Shown here piece by piece: positions 48,500-58,128 of a DNA stretch of 64,000 nt (position 1 is its first letter; every line of letters starts with the position of its first letter). Below the pieces are notes generated by a model that did not search any database, was not told where the DNA came from, and worked only from the letters and a program-made list of their open reading frames with translations. A program made the position numbers and the translations under genes. The DNA comes from Opitutaceae bacterium. GTDB lineage: Bacteria > Verrucomicrobiota > Verrucomicrobiia > Opitutales > Opitutaceae. Location: positions 1-64,000 of the forward strand of contig JAIXQE010000086.1 of assembly GCA_027485815.1 (NCBI GenBank), given 5' to 3'.

Positions 48500-49501
48500 A
48501 TGCCCGCTCCGTCCCGCCGCGCCCGCGTCTACTCCGGCACCGCCCGCAACCTTGCCCGCCTCGCGGGCGTGCTGCGCCGCGGCGGCCTCGTGGCGGTGCC
48601 CACGGAGACGGTCTACGGCCTCGCCGCGGACGCCTTCGACGCGCGGGCCTGCGCCCGCATCTACCGGGCCAAGGGTCGGCCGGCCACGGACCCGCTGATC
48701 GTCCACCTCGCCGCGGCGGCCGACCTCGAGACCGTCGCGGAGGGCAACGACGCCGCGCGGCGGTTGGCGGACGCCTTCTGGCCGGGGCCCCTCACCCTCG
48801 TGCTGCCGCGACGACCCGCGGTGCCCGCGCTCGTTTCCGCCGGCCTGCCCAGCATCGCCGTGCGCGTGCCCGCCCACCCGCTGTTCCGGCGGCTCCTGCG
48901 TCGCGTCGGCCGCCCCCTCGCGGCCCCGAGCGCCAATCCCTTCGGCTACGTCAGCCCGACCACCGCGGAGCACGTCCGCGCCGGCCTCGGCCGGCGGATC
49001 GGGCACATCCTCGACGGCGGTCCCTGCGCGGTCGGGGTCGAGTCCACTATCGTGGACCTGCGGGCCCCGGGCCGCCCCACCCTGCTGCGGCCGGGCGCCA
49101 TCTCCAGGGCGCAGTTGGCCGCCGTGCTCGGCGTGCCGGTCGTGACGGGTTCGCCCGTCGGCAGCGCCCGGCGGGCCCAGGTCGCGCCCGGTCAGTTGGC
49201 CCGGCATTACAGTCCCCGCACCCCGGCTACGCTGCACGCGCGGCTCGATCCCGCCGCGGCCGCCCGCGGACCGGCGGACGAGGCCTGGCTCTTCCTCGCC
49301 CGCCCCCCGGGCCCCGCGCGGCCGAACCTCCACTGGCTCGACGCCCGCGGCGACCTGCGCGGCGCGGCGCGGCGGCTGTTCGCCCGCCTGCGCGAGCTCG
49401 ACGCGGCCGGCTACCGTCACCTCCACCTCGAGGCGGCCCCGGGGGAGGACGGCTTCGCGCTGGCGATCAATGACCGGCTGCGCCGCGCCGCGGCGCGCTG
49501 A
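48500..49501 (+). CDS. sua5: L-threonylcarbamoyladenylate synthase (Sua5 type)
   Basis: A 333-aa protein with the YrdC domain in its first ~205 residues: PTETVYGLAADA (34-45), KGRPATDPLIVHL, FWPGPLTLVLPRR, SANPFGYVSPTTAEHV and ESTIVDLRAPGRPTLLRPGAI. The C-terminal Sua5-specific domain follows the conserved linker APGQLARHYSPRTP. It makes threonylcarbamoyl-AMP from threonine, bicarbonate and ATP, the precursor for t6A at position 37 of ANN-decoding tRNAs, in the cytoplasm. The two-domain length distinguishes it from the short TsaC. The start at 48500 precedes the domain with a short basic segment. Convergent with the gene at 49520. Confidence 0.93.
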   Translation: MPAPSRRARVYSGTARNLARLAGVLRRGGLVAVPTETVYGLAADAFDARACARIYRAKGRPATDPLIVHLAAAADLETVAEGNDAARRLADAFWPGPLTLVLPRRPAVPALVSAGLPSIAVRVPAHPLFRRLLRRVGRPLAAPSANPFGYVSPTTAEHVRAGLGRRIGHILDGGPCAVGVESTIVDLRAPGRPTLLRPGAISRAQLAAVLGVPVVTGSPVGSARRAQVAPGQLARHYSPRTPATLHARLDPAAAARGPADEAWLFLARPPGPARPNLHWLDARGDLRGAARRLFARLRELDAAGYRHLHLEAAPGEDGFALAINDRLRRAAAR

Positions 49502-49519
49502 GCCGCGGGCAACGCACGC

Positions 49520-50923
49520 TCAAACCGCCAGCCGGCACGGCAGCAGGGCGGCGTCCTGCATCCCGTGGATGATCTTCTTGTCCGCCGGGCAGAAGGTCGC
49601 GAGCGCCCCCGCGAGCCGCGTCTCGCCGCCGGCGACCGTATAGTAGGGGCAGAGCCGGAGCCGGCCCGGCTGCGGGCGCGCTTCGGCGACGGTGGTCGCA
49701 TCCGCGGGGTAGACCGGGTGCTCCAGCAGGCGCGGCTTGCGGAACACCTGCAACACGCGGGGATGGTGCGCCGCCTCCGCGAGGGCCTGCTCGAGGGCGG
49801 CCTGCCAGACGTCGCGCGGGACGTCGCTCCCGAGGATGACGCCGCGCGCGCCCCAGGCGGACTCGTGAAACCCGCTGATCTTGAGGATCAGGTCGCGCTC
49901 CCGCTGCGTGGCGGAGGCCAGCTCCCGCCAGTCGTGCAGCGGGCGCCCGCCCACCAGCGGGCCGTCGAGCACGGCCCCGGGCGGCAGGGGTGCCGGGTCC
50001 ACGATCCACGTGGGCGGGATCAGCCCGGACAGGATCCGGCGCGCCCCGGGGCTGAGCGCCTCCGCCCAGTAGTCCCGCAGCCGGGGGTGGTGGAACAGCG
50101 CGAGGGCGAGCTTCTCCTCCTGAAAGGCGCGCAGGGGCGGGGCGATCGCCACCTCCCCGGCGGTCCACGCCTCCAGGATGAAGCGGTGCGCGGGGATGTT
50201 CGGCAGGTCGAAGAGCTCGAAGAAGCGGTAGACGACATCGATGCGCTCGGGATTGCCGTCGACTGCGAAGCACAGCGTCGCGCCCAGCGGGAACAGGTCC
50301 TCGGGGCGCACGCAATGCACGCGCCGCCCCTGGAGCTGCAGCTGCTGCGCCAGCCACTCGAGCTCGGGCCGGTAGGTCTCCGCCTCAGCGCTGACCACGA
50401 GCGCGATGACCGGATTGCGCGCCGCCGGCCGGAGCGCGGCGAGGGCCGCGTGGAACCGCGTCACCAACGCATCCCCCGCGCCGAGGATCTCGCCCGTCCC
50501 GGCGTAAAGGCGGTTCAGGAAGGCGGTCAGCCCGACGCCGCCCGGGACGGAATCCAGCTCGGTCAGCGCCCAGCCCTCCGACGTCAGCAGCAGGTCCGGT
50601 CGGAGCAGGGTCGGCAGCGCGCCGCGATTGGCGGGGTGCCGGCCGTGGGCGACGAGCTCCGGCGGCTTGCCGCGATCGAGGTACTCCGCGACCCACGGGG
50701 CCACGAGCGCGCGGTTGCGCAGGAGGTTGCGGCCCGCGGCGGAACGCAGGTAGAGGGTCTCCAGCGCCTGATGGAACTCGAGGCAGGCCGCCCCGATCGC
50801 CTCCAGCTCGGCGACCTGGGCGGGCGTCAGCGGCCAGGCTTCCGGGGAGAGGCGCCAGGTCTTGGCCTCGAAGAGGGTCTGCGCGGCGAAGGCGCCGCGG
50901 AGTTCCGCGGGGGACAGGGGCAT
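49520..50923 (-). CDS. ATP-grasp-like protein of unknown function
   Basis: A 467-aa soluble protein. The pattern LRPDLLLTSEGWALTELDSVPGGVGLTAFLNRLY near residue 105-140 and DLILKISGFHESAWGARGVILGSD (about 345-370) resembles the circularly permuted ATP-grasp fold. The first would carry acidic metal-binding residues and the second the nucleotide-binding lysine and Gly-rich loop. IDVVYRFFELFDLPNIPAHRF in the middle is another conserved block of such proteins. If so it ligates a carboxylate to an amine, thiol or amino acid. I cannot name substrate or family; it is not glutathione or carbamoyl-phosphate synthetase. It is 43 bp after prfB on the same strand and probably co-transcribed. Confidence 0.6.
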   Translation of the reverse strand: MPLSPAELRGAFAAQTLFEAKTWRLSPEAWPLTPAQVAELEAIGAACLEFHQALETLYLRSAAGRNLLRNRALVAPWVAEYLDRGKPPELVAHGRHPANRGALPTLLRPDLLLTSEGWALTELDSVPGGVGLTAFLNRLYAGTGEILGAGDALVTRFHAALAALRPAARNPVIALVVSAEAETYRPELEWLAQQLQLQGRRVHCVRPEDLFPLGATLCFAVDGNPERIDVVYRFFELFDLPNIPAHRFILEAWTAGEVAIAPPLRAFQEEKLALALFHHPRLRDYWAEALSPGARRILSGLIPPTWIVDPAPLPPGAVLDGPLVGGRPLHDWRELASATQRERDLILKISGFHESAWGARGVILGSDVPRDVWQAALEQALAEAAHHPRVLQVFRKPRLLEHPVYPADATTVAEARPQPGRLRLCPYYTVAGGETRLAGALATFCPADKKIIHGMQDAALLPCRLAV

Positions 50924-50966
50924 CGCCGGGAGGAGGCGGACGGGCGGGAGCCGGCGCGGGCCGGGC

Positions 50967-52113
50967 TCACTCGTCGTCCATCTGGATCTCCTTGTTGCGG
51001 TGCCGCGGGCAGCCGGCGCGGAGCCACGCGTTGATAAAGCGGTCGAGGTCGCCGTCGAGCACGCCCTGGGTGTCGCTGGTGCTGACGCCCGTGCGCAGGT
51101 CCTTCACCATCTGGTACGGCTGGAGGACGTAGCTGCGGATCTGGCTGCCCCAGCCGATCTCGCCCTTCTCGCCGTAGAACTTGTCCATCTCCGCGCGCTG
51201 CTCGTCCTGGCGCTTCTCGTAGAGTCGCGCCTTGAGGACGTTCATCGCGCTCGCGCGATTCTTGATCTGGGAACGTTCGTTCTGGCAGACCACGACGATG
51301 CCGGAGGGCAGGTGCGTGATGCGCACGGCGGAGTCGGTGGTGTTGACGCCCTGGCCGCCCTTGCCGGAGGAGCGGTAGACGTCGACCCGGATCTCCGCGT
51401 CGGGGATCTCGATGTTGATCTCCTCGTTGATCTCCGCGATCACGTCGACCGCGCAGAACGAGGTGTGCCGGCGCTTATTGGCGTCGAACGGACTGATGCG
51501 GACGAGGCGGTGCACGCCGCGTTCCGCCTTCACGTAGCCGTAGGCGTTCTCGCCCTTCACCAGCACCGTCGCGCGGCTGATGCCCGCCTGGTCTCCGGGC
51601 TGGACGTCCTGCAACTCGACGGTGAAGCCACGGCGCTCGGCCCAGCGGTTGTACATCCGGAAGAGGATGTCGGCCCAGTCGTTGGACTCCGTGCCGCCGG
51701 CGCCGGACTGGATCGAGAGGATGGCGTTGTTGCGGTCGAACTGGCCGGTGAGGAAGGCCCCGATCTCGATCGCATCGAGCTCGCGGACCATCCCGGAAAC
51801 CTGCTCGCTGAGCTCGGCGGCATACATCTCCTGCTCCGCGCCGGAGGCGGCCTCCACGAGTTCCACCATCACGCCCACGTCGTCGACCTTCTTGCGGAAG
51901 GCGACCACGGGGAGCACGGCCTTCTTCAGGCCGTTGAGCTTGGCGATGTGGCGTTGGGCGCGGTCGCTGTGATCCCAGAACGTGGGCGCGCCCATCTCGC
52001 CCTCCATCGCCTCGATCTCGCGCAGCTTTTGTTCGCCGTCAAAGAAACCTCCACAGGTGACCGGCGCGCTTCTTGATGTTCTCGATGTGGTTGAAGGTCT
52101 CGGGGGAGATCAT
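50967..52113 (-). CDS. prfB: Peptide chain release factor 2, with programmed +1 frameshift
   Basis: Translation starts at ATG 52113, reads 24 codons ([24 protein letters not shown]) and meets an in-frame TGA at 52039-52041. The rest of RF2 is in the +1 frame from the GAC at 52038-52040 to the stop at 50967. The full product is about 381 aa. It has SPF (in [16 protein letters not shown]), the tripeptide that reads UGA/UAA stops in RF2, and the GGQ motif ([20 protein letters not shown]) that triggers peptidyl-tRNA hydrolysis. A gene caller that ignores frameshifting would start it at ATG 52007. It is the fifth gene of a minus-strand series after argB, argD, argF and argG. Confidence 0.96.
52038..52052 (-). 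promoter_or_regulatory. prfB programmed +1 frameshift site
   Basis: On the minus strand the sequence is GGAGG-TTT-CTT-TGA-C: a Shine-Dalgarno-like GGAGG, 3-nt spacer, slippery CUU and the in-frame UGA followed by C. Spacing is the same as in the E. coli prfB site. Low RF2 lets the ribosome slip to GAC, so RF2 controls its own synthesis. Confidence 0.95.
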
Positions 52114-52184
52114 ACGGGCGAGGAGGCAGGCAACCGCGCCGGGCGGAAAGCACAAGCGCGCATTCCGCCCGGCCGCGCGGCGCG

Positions 52185-53411
52185 TCAGGTCCGCGGTCCG
52201 CCCTGGGCCAGGTGGCGCGCGCGCAGGCGCAGGCCGTTCAGGCGGATGAAACCCGTCGCGTCGCTCTGGTTGTACCAGCTCTTGACCCCTTCCATCGAGG
52301 CGACGTTGAGGTCGTAGAGCGAGTAGCGCGACTTCCGGCCGCAGGTGATGATGTTCCCCTTGTAGAGCTTCAGGCGCACGGTGCCCGTGACGTACCGCTG
52401 GCTCTCGTCGATGAGGGCCTGCAGCGCCTCGCGCTCGGGGGCGAACCAGAACCCGTAGTAGACCAGCTCGGCGTACTTCGGGATCAGCGAGTCGCGCAGG
52501 TGCATCACCTCGCGGTCCAGCGTGAGCGACTCCACCTGGCGGTGCGCCTGCATCAGGATCGTGCCGCCGGGGGTCTCGTAGACGCCGCGGGACTTCATGC
52601 CGACGAAGCGGTTCTCGACCAGGTCGACGCGACCGATGCCGTGCTTGCCGCCGAGGCGGTTGAGGGCGCGGAGGACGCCCGCGGGGGAGAGCTTGCGGCC
52701 GTTGACCGCGACGCAGTCGCCGCGCACGAAGTCCAGTTCCACGTACTCGGCGCGGTCCGGCGCGTCCTCCGGGGAGACCGAGAGCTTGAACATCTCCTTG
52801 TTCTCCTTGGTGGTCGGGTCGAACCACGGATCCTCGAGGATGCCGGCCTCGTAGGAAATGTGGAGGAGGTTGCGGTCCATCGAGTACGGCTTCTTCAGCG
52901 AGGCCTCCACCGGGATGCGGTGCTCGGCGCAGTACGCGATCATCTCCGCGCGGCCCGGGAAGCGGTCGCGGAAGGTCTCCAGCTTCCACGGGGCGAGGAT
53001 CTGCAGGCGCGGGTTGAGCGCCATGTAGGTGAGCTCGAAGCGGCACTGGTCGTTGCCCTTGCCGGTGGCCCCGTGGGCGACGGTGTCGGCCTTCTCCCGG
53101 CGCGCGATCTCCACCTGCGCCTTCGCGATCAGCGGCCGCGCGATCGAGGTGCCCAGGTAGTACTGGCCCTCGTACACCGCGTTGGCCCGGATCATCGGGA
53201 AGATGAAGTCGCGCGCGAACTCCTCGGTCAGGTCGAGGGTGTAGTGACGGGCGGCGCCGGTCGCGCGGGCCTTGCGCGGCAGCCCCTTCAGTTCCTCCTC
53301 CTGGCCGATGTCCGCGGCGAAGGTGACGATCTCGGCGTCGTAGGTTTCACGGAGCCACTTGACGATGACGGACGTGTCGAGTCCGCCCGAGTAGGCGAGG
53401 ACGATTTTCAT
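52185..53411 (-). CDS. argG: Argininosuccinate synthase
   Basis: A 408-aa cytosolic enzyme joining citrulline and aspartate with ATP to argininosuccinate. The N-terminal PP-loop is AYSGGLDTS (6-14), followed by [12 protein letters not shown] and, further on, [16 protein letters not shown] and [13 protein letters not shown], all as in ArgG type 1. Length is normal for the family. It follows argF after 22 bp and is 71 bp upstream of prfB. The partner enzyme ArgH is not encoded in the window. Confidence 0.97.
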   Translation of the reverse strand: MKIVLAYSGGLDTSVIVKWLRETYDAEIVTFAADIGQEEELKGLPRKARATGAARHYTLDLTEEFARDFIFPMIRANAVYEGQYYLGTSIARPLIAKAQVEIARREKADTVAHGATGKGNDQCRFELTYMALNPRLQILAPWKLETFRDRFPGRAEMIAYCAEHRIPVEASLKKPYSMDRNLLHISYEAGILEDPWFDPTTKENKEMFKLSVSPEDAPDRAEYVELDFVRGDCVAVNGRKLSPAGVLRALNRLGGKHGIGRVDLVENRFVGMKSRGVYETPGGTILMQAHRQVESLTLDREVMHLRDSLIPKYAELVYYGFWFAPEREALQALIDESQRYVTGTVRLKLYKGNIITCGRKSRYSLYDLNVASMEGVKSWYNQSDATGFIRLNGLRLRARHLAQGGPRT

Positions 53412-53433
53412 GGGAAGGGGAAAGGGGCCGGGC

Positions 53434-54384
53434 TCAGCGGCGCCGGCCGGCGAGGCGGGTGAGGATCGCCTTCTGGATGTGGAGGCGGTTCTCGGCCTCG
53501 TCGAAGATCAGGGAACGCGGGTTCGCGAGCACCTCGGGCGAAACCTCCTCGCCGGGATGCGCGGGGAGGCAGTGCAGGAAGAACGCATCGGGGCGGGCGG
53601 CGGCGAAGAGCTGGGGCGTGACGGCGTAGGGCGCCATCTGCCGGCGGCGGGCGCGGGTCTCCTCCTCCTTGCCCATGCTCACCCAGACGTCGGTGTAGAC
53701 CACATCGGCGTCGCGCACCGCCTCGTACGGGTCGGTGGTGAAGGTGTAGCCGCCGGTGAGGCCGTGCTCCCGCAGGAGGGCGTCGATCGCGGGGGTGGGC
53801 GCGAAGGCCTTGGGGCCCGCGAGGGCGACCTTCATCCCGAAGAGGTTGCCGCCGAGGATCCAGGAATTGGCCACGTTGCAGGCCGCGTCGCCGAGGAAGG
53901 CGAGCTTGCGCCCGCGGAGGGAATTGAACAGCGCCGGGCCGGACGTGCCGCGCGTCCAGCGCTCCGCCAGGGTGAAGGCGTCCGCGTAGATCTGGCAGGG
54001 GTGCAGCAGGTCGGTGAGCGCGTTGATCACCGGCACGGAGCCCGCGGCGGCCAGCCGCACGACGTCCTCGTGGTCGAAGGTGCGGACGATCAGGCCGTGG
54101 ACGAAGCGGGAGAGGACGCGCGCGGTGTCCTCGATCGACTCGCCGCGGCCGAGTTGGATGTCATTGCGGTTGAGGAAGAGCGGGCGGGCGCCGAGCTCGT
54201 GGAGGCCGACCTCGAAGGAGACGCGGGTGCGGGTGGACGACTTGGAGAAGATGAGGGCCCACGTTTGTCCCTCAAGGGGGCGGGCACCCTTCCGGCCGCG
54301 GCCGCGCTTCAGGTCGCGGGCCAGGGCGAACAGCCCGGGCAACGCGGAGCGCGGGAAGTCGGTCTCTTGGAGGAAGTGCGGCAT
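53434..54384 (-). CDS. argF: Ornithine carbamoyltransferase
   Basis: A 316-aa enzyme making citrulline from ornithine and carbamoyl phosphate. It has the carbamoyl-phosphate motif SKSSTRTR (47-54, STRTR), HPCQIYAD and the ornithine-loop [11 protein letters not shown] near the C-terminus. The N-acetylornithine variant would normally differ in the 80s loop and in HCLP; the intact HCLPAHPGE favours a plain ornithine transcarbamylase, and argJ in the same cluster supplies free ornithine. A short Arg/Lys-rich insert ([11 protein letters not shown]) occurs near residue 30. It lies between argD and argG on one strand with short gaps. Confidence 0.95.
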   Translation of the reverse strand: MPHFLQETDFPRSALPGLFALARDLKRGRGRKGARPLEGQTWALIFSKSSTRTRVSFEVGLHELGARPLFLNRNDIQLGRGESIEDTARVLSRFVHGLIVRTFDHEDVVRLAAAGSVPVINALTDLLHPCQIYADAFTLAERWTRGTSGPALFNSLRGRKLAFLGDAACNVANSWILGGNLFGMKVALAGPKAFAPTPAIDALLREHGLTGGYTFTTDPYEAVRDADVVYTDVWVSMGKEEETRARRRQMAPYAVTPQLFAAARPDAFFLHCLPAHPGEEVSPEVLANPRSLIFDEAENRLHIQKAILTRLAGRRR

Positions 54385-54441
54385 CGGAAAGGGTCGGACC
54401 CTAGGCGGCGGCGGCGCGGCGAACGAGGAAAAAACCGCCGC

Positions 54442-55662
54442 TCAGGCCGCCGCGCCGAGCACCGCGCGGAGGATCGCCACGGACTCCGCCAGCTCGGCGG
54501 GGGTGACGTTCAGCGGGGGCAGCAGGCGGATGACGTTGCCGCCGGCCGCAGCGGCGAGCAGACCGCGTTCGCGCAGGGCCGCCAGCACGGGCGCGGGATC
54601 CGCGGCAAACTGGAGCCCGACGAGGTAACCCTGGCCGCGCACCGCCAGGACCTTCGCCGGATGCGCGGCCGCGAGGGCCCGCAGCTCGGCGAGCCACGGG
54701 GCGCTGCGCGCGCGGACGGCCGCGAGCAGATCCTCGCGCTCCAGCACGTCGAGCACGGCCAGCGCGGCGGCGCAGGCGAGCGGGGTGCCCCCGAAGGTCG
54801 TGCCGTGGTTGCCGGGCTGGAACAGGTCCGCGTGCGGCTCGCTGATCCAGATCGCGCCGATGGGGAAGCCGCCGCCCAGGCCCTTCGCCATCCCGATCGC
54901 ATCCGGCCGGACGCCCGCGTGCTCGAAGGCGAAGAAGCGTCCGGTCCGCCCGATGCCACACTGGACCTCATCGAGGAGCAGCAGCAGGTTGCGCTCGGAG
55001 CACAGGCGGCGCAGGCCCAGCAGGAACTCAGGGGTGCACGGCTGGATGCCGCCCTCGCCCTGGATCGTCTCCACGAAGATCGCGGCCGTCTCGTCGTCGA
55101 CCAGCCGCGTGAAGCCCTCGAGGTCGTTCAGGTCCGCGAAGGCGAAGCCCGGCACGAGGGGGCGGAAGCCGCCCTGGATCTTCTCCTGCGGGGTTGCGCT
55201 CATGCCGCCGAACGTCCGGCCGTGGAAGGCGTTCCGCGCACAGATCACCTTGTAACACTTGCCCTCGACGCCACCGGCCTTCCGGCGCCCGTGGAGGCGG
55301 GCCAGCTTCAGCAGGCCCTCGTTCGCCTCGGCGCCGCTATTGCAGAAGAACACGCGGCCCGGCCCGGCGTGGCCGACGAGCCGACGGGCCAGTTCGCCCT
55401 GCCCCGGGTTGCGGAACAGGTTGCTCACGTGCACCAGCTCCGCGGCCTGCCGCTGCACGGCGGCGACCCAATGCGGGTGACAGTGGCCCAGCGCCGACAC
55501 CGCGATGCCCGAGGTGAAGTCGAGGAAGCCGCGCCCGGCGTCGTCCCACACGCGGGTACCCGCGCCGCGCACCAGCGTCAGCGGGGCGCGCGCGTAATTG
55601 CGCATCACGTGGGCGTCATAGAGGTCGGCGGTGGAGGCGCGGACGACCGGGGAGGTTTCCAT
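54442..55662 (-). CDS. argD: Acetylornithine aminotransferase
   Basis: A 406-aa class III PLP aminotransferase. Blocks are FCNSGAEANEGLLKLARLHG (cofactor phosphate), HGRTFGGMSATPQ, LLLLDEVQCGIGRTGRFFAFEH and GMAKGLGGGFPIGA, whose lysine carries PLP. It transfers an amino group from glutamate to N-acetylglutamate semialdehyde to give N-acetylornithine. The start METSPVVRASTADLYDAHVMRNYAR fits the family; the longer open frame reaching 55887 overlaps argB and is a shadow. It sits between argB and argF on the same strand (56- and 57-bp gaps), consistent with one transcript. Confidence 0.95.
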   Translation of the reverse strand: METSPVVRASTADLYDAHVMRNYARAPLTLVRGAGTRVWDDAGRGFLDFTSGIAVSALGHCHPHWVAAVQRQAAELVHVSNLFRNPGQGELARRLVGHAGPGRVFFCNSGAEANEGLLKLARLHGRRKAGGVEGKCYKVICARNAFHGRTFGGMSATPQEKIQGGFRPLVPGFAFADLNDLEGFTRLVDDETAAIFVETIQGEGGIQPCTPEFLLGLRRLCSERNLLLLLDEVQCGIGRTGRFFAFEHAGVRPDAIGMAKGLGGGFPIGAIWISEPHADLFQPGNHGTTFGGTPLACAAALAVLDVLEREDLLAAVRARSAPWLAELRALAAAHPAKVLAVRGQGYLVGLQFAADPAPVLAALRERGLLAAAAGGNVIRLLPPLNVTPAELAESVAILRAVLGAAA

Positions 55663-55718
55663 GGGAAAAAGGAGTGGGCCGGCCGGCCGTCGCAGGCCGC
55701 GGGCGGCCGGCGCGGCGC

Positions 55719-56600
55719 TCAGCCCAACACGATCTCGGTGCCGATGCCCCGGTCGGTGAAGATCTCGAGGAGCAGCGAATGGGCGAGCCGGCCGTCGATG
55801 AAGTGCACGCGCTGCACGCCCTCCTGCAGGGCCCGCACCGCGCTCTGAACCTTGGGCCGCATTCCCTTGTCGATCACGCCCCGGCACTTGAGCTCCTCCA
55901 CCTGGCCGGTCTTGAGGGTGGAAATCAGCGAGCCCGGGTCCGCGGGATTGGAGAGGAGGCCCGGGACGTCGCTCATGTACACCAACCGGCGGGCGCGCAG
56001 GGCGCTCGCGACCCGGCCCGCGGCGAGGTCGGCGTTGATGTTGTAGGGCTTGCCGTCGTACCCCTCGGCCACCGGCGAGATGATCGGGATGAAGCCCTCG
56101 CTGATCTCCTTCTTGATCAGCTTCACCTTCACCTCGGTGACGTCGCCCACGTAGCCCAGGTCCACCGGGTTGCCGTCATCGTCCGCGGCCAGCTTCTCGC
56201 ACACGAGCACGCTGTCGCCCGGGAGCCCCTTGGGCCGGGCCTTGGCCGAGGCGACCGCCTCGCAGACGTCGCGGTTGACGATCTCGTCGAGCGTCTTCTT
56301 GACCACCGCAATGGTCGCGGCGTCGGTCACCCGGAGGCCGTTGACGAACGACGCCTTGAGACCCGACTCCGCCATCGCCTTGGTGATCGCCTTGCCGCCG
56401 CCGTGCACCACGACGACGTTGATCCCGCAGGCGGCGAGGAACGCGATGTCGTGCGCGACCCGCGTGCGGGCCGCCGGATCGGGGTCATCCATGAAGCTGC
56501 CCCCGTACTTCACGACGAACGTGGAGCCCCGGAAATCCTGGATGTAAGGCAGCGCCTCGAGCAGCACCTTCGCCTTGGCGGTCACTTCGGCGACGTTCAT
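55719..56600 (-). CDS. argB: Acetylglutamate kinase
   Basis: A 293-aa amino acid kinase that phosphorylates N-acetylglutamate, the usual control step of arginine synthesis. Motifs: [12 protein letters not shown] (28-39; most homologues have KYGGNAM), [11 protein letters not shown] for the nucleotide, [29 protein letters not shown], and the C-terminal [27 protein letters not shown] three-residue lysine-rich segment before the end could carry arginine feedback, but the N-terminal helix typical of arginine-sensitive forms is short here; sensitivity is undecided. It is the first gene of the argBDFG series and is divergent from argJ with 198 bp between them. Confidence 0.95.
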   Translation of the reverse strand: MNVAEVTAKAKVLLEALPYIQDFRGSTFVVKYGGSFMDDPDPAARTRVAHDIAFLAACGINVVVVHGGGKAITKAMAESGLKASFVNGLRVTDAATIAVVKKTLDEIVNRDVCEAVASAKARPKGLPGDSVLVCEKLAADDDGNPVDLGYVGDVTEVKVKLIKKEISEGFIPIISPVAEGYDGKPYNINADLAAGRVASALRARRLVYMSDVPGLLSNPADPGSLISTLKTGQVEELKCRGVIDKGMRPKVQSAVRALQEGVQRVHFIDGRLAHSLLLEIFTDRGIGTEIVLG

Positions 56601-56798
56601 CGGGCGGTCAGGACGCCCGGCCGGCGGCCGGGAGGGAGCGGGGGAAGGCGGAGCGCACGTTCACGGAATCAATCGAAGAGGGGCGACTAAGGCACACCCG
56701 GCCGGCATTTCCACCAAAAACTTCGCGCACCGGGCGCTGGCCGCGCCGCGTCCGGTTTTTGCCTTCACTCCTCGCCGCGGCGCGCACACTTGTCTCGC

Positions 56799-58115
56799 GT
56801 GCCCAGCACGCAACTCACCTTCGCCGACCGCGCCGCGCACCGCGCGTGGCTCGCCGCCCAATCCTCCCTGCCCGCCGGATTCCGCGTCGGCCGCACCAGC
56901 TTCGACTTCACGCCGCGCGAGGCGCCGAAGCCCTCCCGGATGAACCTCACGGTGATCGCGCTGGACCAGCCGACCCCCGCGTTCGCCGCGCTCTTCACGC
57001 GCAACGCCTTTCCCGGCGCGCCGGTGATCATCGGCCGCACCCGGCTCGCGGAGCCCACCCTCGGGGCCGTGGTGATCAACAACAAGATCTCCAACGTCTG
57101 CGCGCCCGACGGCGTCGCCACCGCCGAGCGCGTCTGCGCCGCCGCAGCCGCGCACCTCGGGCTCTCGCCGCGCCAGGTGCTCCCCTCCTCCACCGGCGTC
57201 ATCGGCTGGGCCCTCCCCGAGGAGGCGATGATCGGCGCCCTGCCGGCCGCGGTAGCCGCCCTCGCTCCCGGCTCCGTGCTCCCCGCCGCCGAGGGCATCG
57301 TCACCACCGACCTCTACCCGAAGGTCCGCCGCGCGGACCTCGGCGGCGGCAGCATCGTCGGCATCGCCAAGGGCGCCGGGATGATCGAGCCGAACCTCGC
57401 CACGATGCTCGTCTACCTGCTGACCGACATCGCCGTGCCCCGCGCGGAACTGCGCCAGATGCTCGCGCGCGCCACCGACGCCAGCTTCAACGCCATCAGC
57501 ATCGACAGCGACACCAGCACCTCGGACACCGTGGTCGCGCTGTCCTCGGGCCGCGTCCCCTTCACGGACTGGGCCGCGTTCGAGCGCGCGCTCCACCAGG
57601 TATGCCGGGACCTGGCCGAGGACGTCGTGCGCAACGGCGAGGGCGTGCGCCACGTGATCCGCGTCACGGTGCGCGAGGCGGCGAGCCTCGCGCTGGCCCG
57701 CGCCCTCGGCAAGGCGGTCGTCAACGGCCCGCTCTTCAAGTGCGCCGTCGCCGGCAACGACCCGAACGTGGGCCGCCTGATCCAGGCGATCGGCAAGCAC
57801 GTGGGCGCGCACGCCCCGGGGACCGACCTCTCGGGCCTGCGGGCCTCCCTGGGCGGCATCGAGATCTTCTCCGGCGGCGTGTTCCGCCTCAATCCGGAGA
57901 AGGAGGCCGCACTCGTGGCCCACCTCCGCGGGGCGGAGCTTTACGCCAGCCGCCCGGCAGCCGACGGGGTCTTCACCGCACCGATCGACTTCCCGCCCCA
58001 CGAGCGGGCGGTGGAGCTGGAGATCGCCCTCGGCAACGGCGCCGCGTCCGCGACCGTCATCGGCGGCGACCTCACCCACGAATACGTGAGCGAGAACGCG
58101 GACTACCGCTCCTGA
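56799..58115 (+). CDS. argJ: Bifunctional ornithine acetyltransferase / N-acetylglutamate synthase
   Basis: A 438-aa (GTG start) Ntn-type enzyme. The self-cleavage site is in GIAKGAGMIEPNLATML, where T202 (A-T bond) becomes the N-terminal nucleophile of the beta chain. Other blocks: PSSTGVIGW, SIDSDTSTSDTV and CAVAGNDPNVGRLIQAIGK, and the EYVSENADYRS end. It transfers acetyl from N-acetylornithine to glutamate, closing the acetyl cycle, and so replaces ArgE and possibly ArgA. No ATG precedes the domain: GTG 56799 is chosen; TTG 56790 would add three residues. It is convergent with argC, 13 bp apart. Confidence 0.95.
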   Translation: MPSTQLTFADRAAHRAWLAAQSSLPAGFRVGRTSFDFTPREAPKPSRMNLTVIALDQPTPAFAALFTRNAFPGAPVIIGRTRLAEPTLGAVVINNKISNVCAPDGVATAERVCAAAAAHLGLSPRQVLPSSTGVIGWALPEEAMIGALPAAVAALAPGSVLPAAEGIVTTDLYPKVRRADLGGGSIVGIAKGAGMIEPNLATMLVYLLTDIAVPRAELRQMLARATDASFNAISIDSDTSTSDTVVALSSGRVPFTDWAAFERALHQVCRDLAEDVVRNGEGVRHVIRVTVREAASLALARALGKAVVNGPLFKCAVAGNDPNVGRLIQAIGKHVGAHAPGTDLSGLRASLGGIEIFSGGVFRLNPEKEAALVAHLRGAELYASRPAADGVFTAPIDFPPHERAVELEIALGNGAASATVIGGDLTHEYVSENADYRS

Positions 58116-58128
58116 ACGGGGGACCGCC

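Noticed and set aside
50967-52007. prfB starting at ATG 52007 without frameshift
   Set aside because: The upstream 24 codons and the GGAGG-TTT-CTT-TGA-C site match known RF2 genes, so the frameshifted longer form is correct.
56601-56798. ARG-box-like operator between argB and argJ
   Set aside because: No convincing inverted repeat of the ArgR type could be found by eye.
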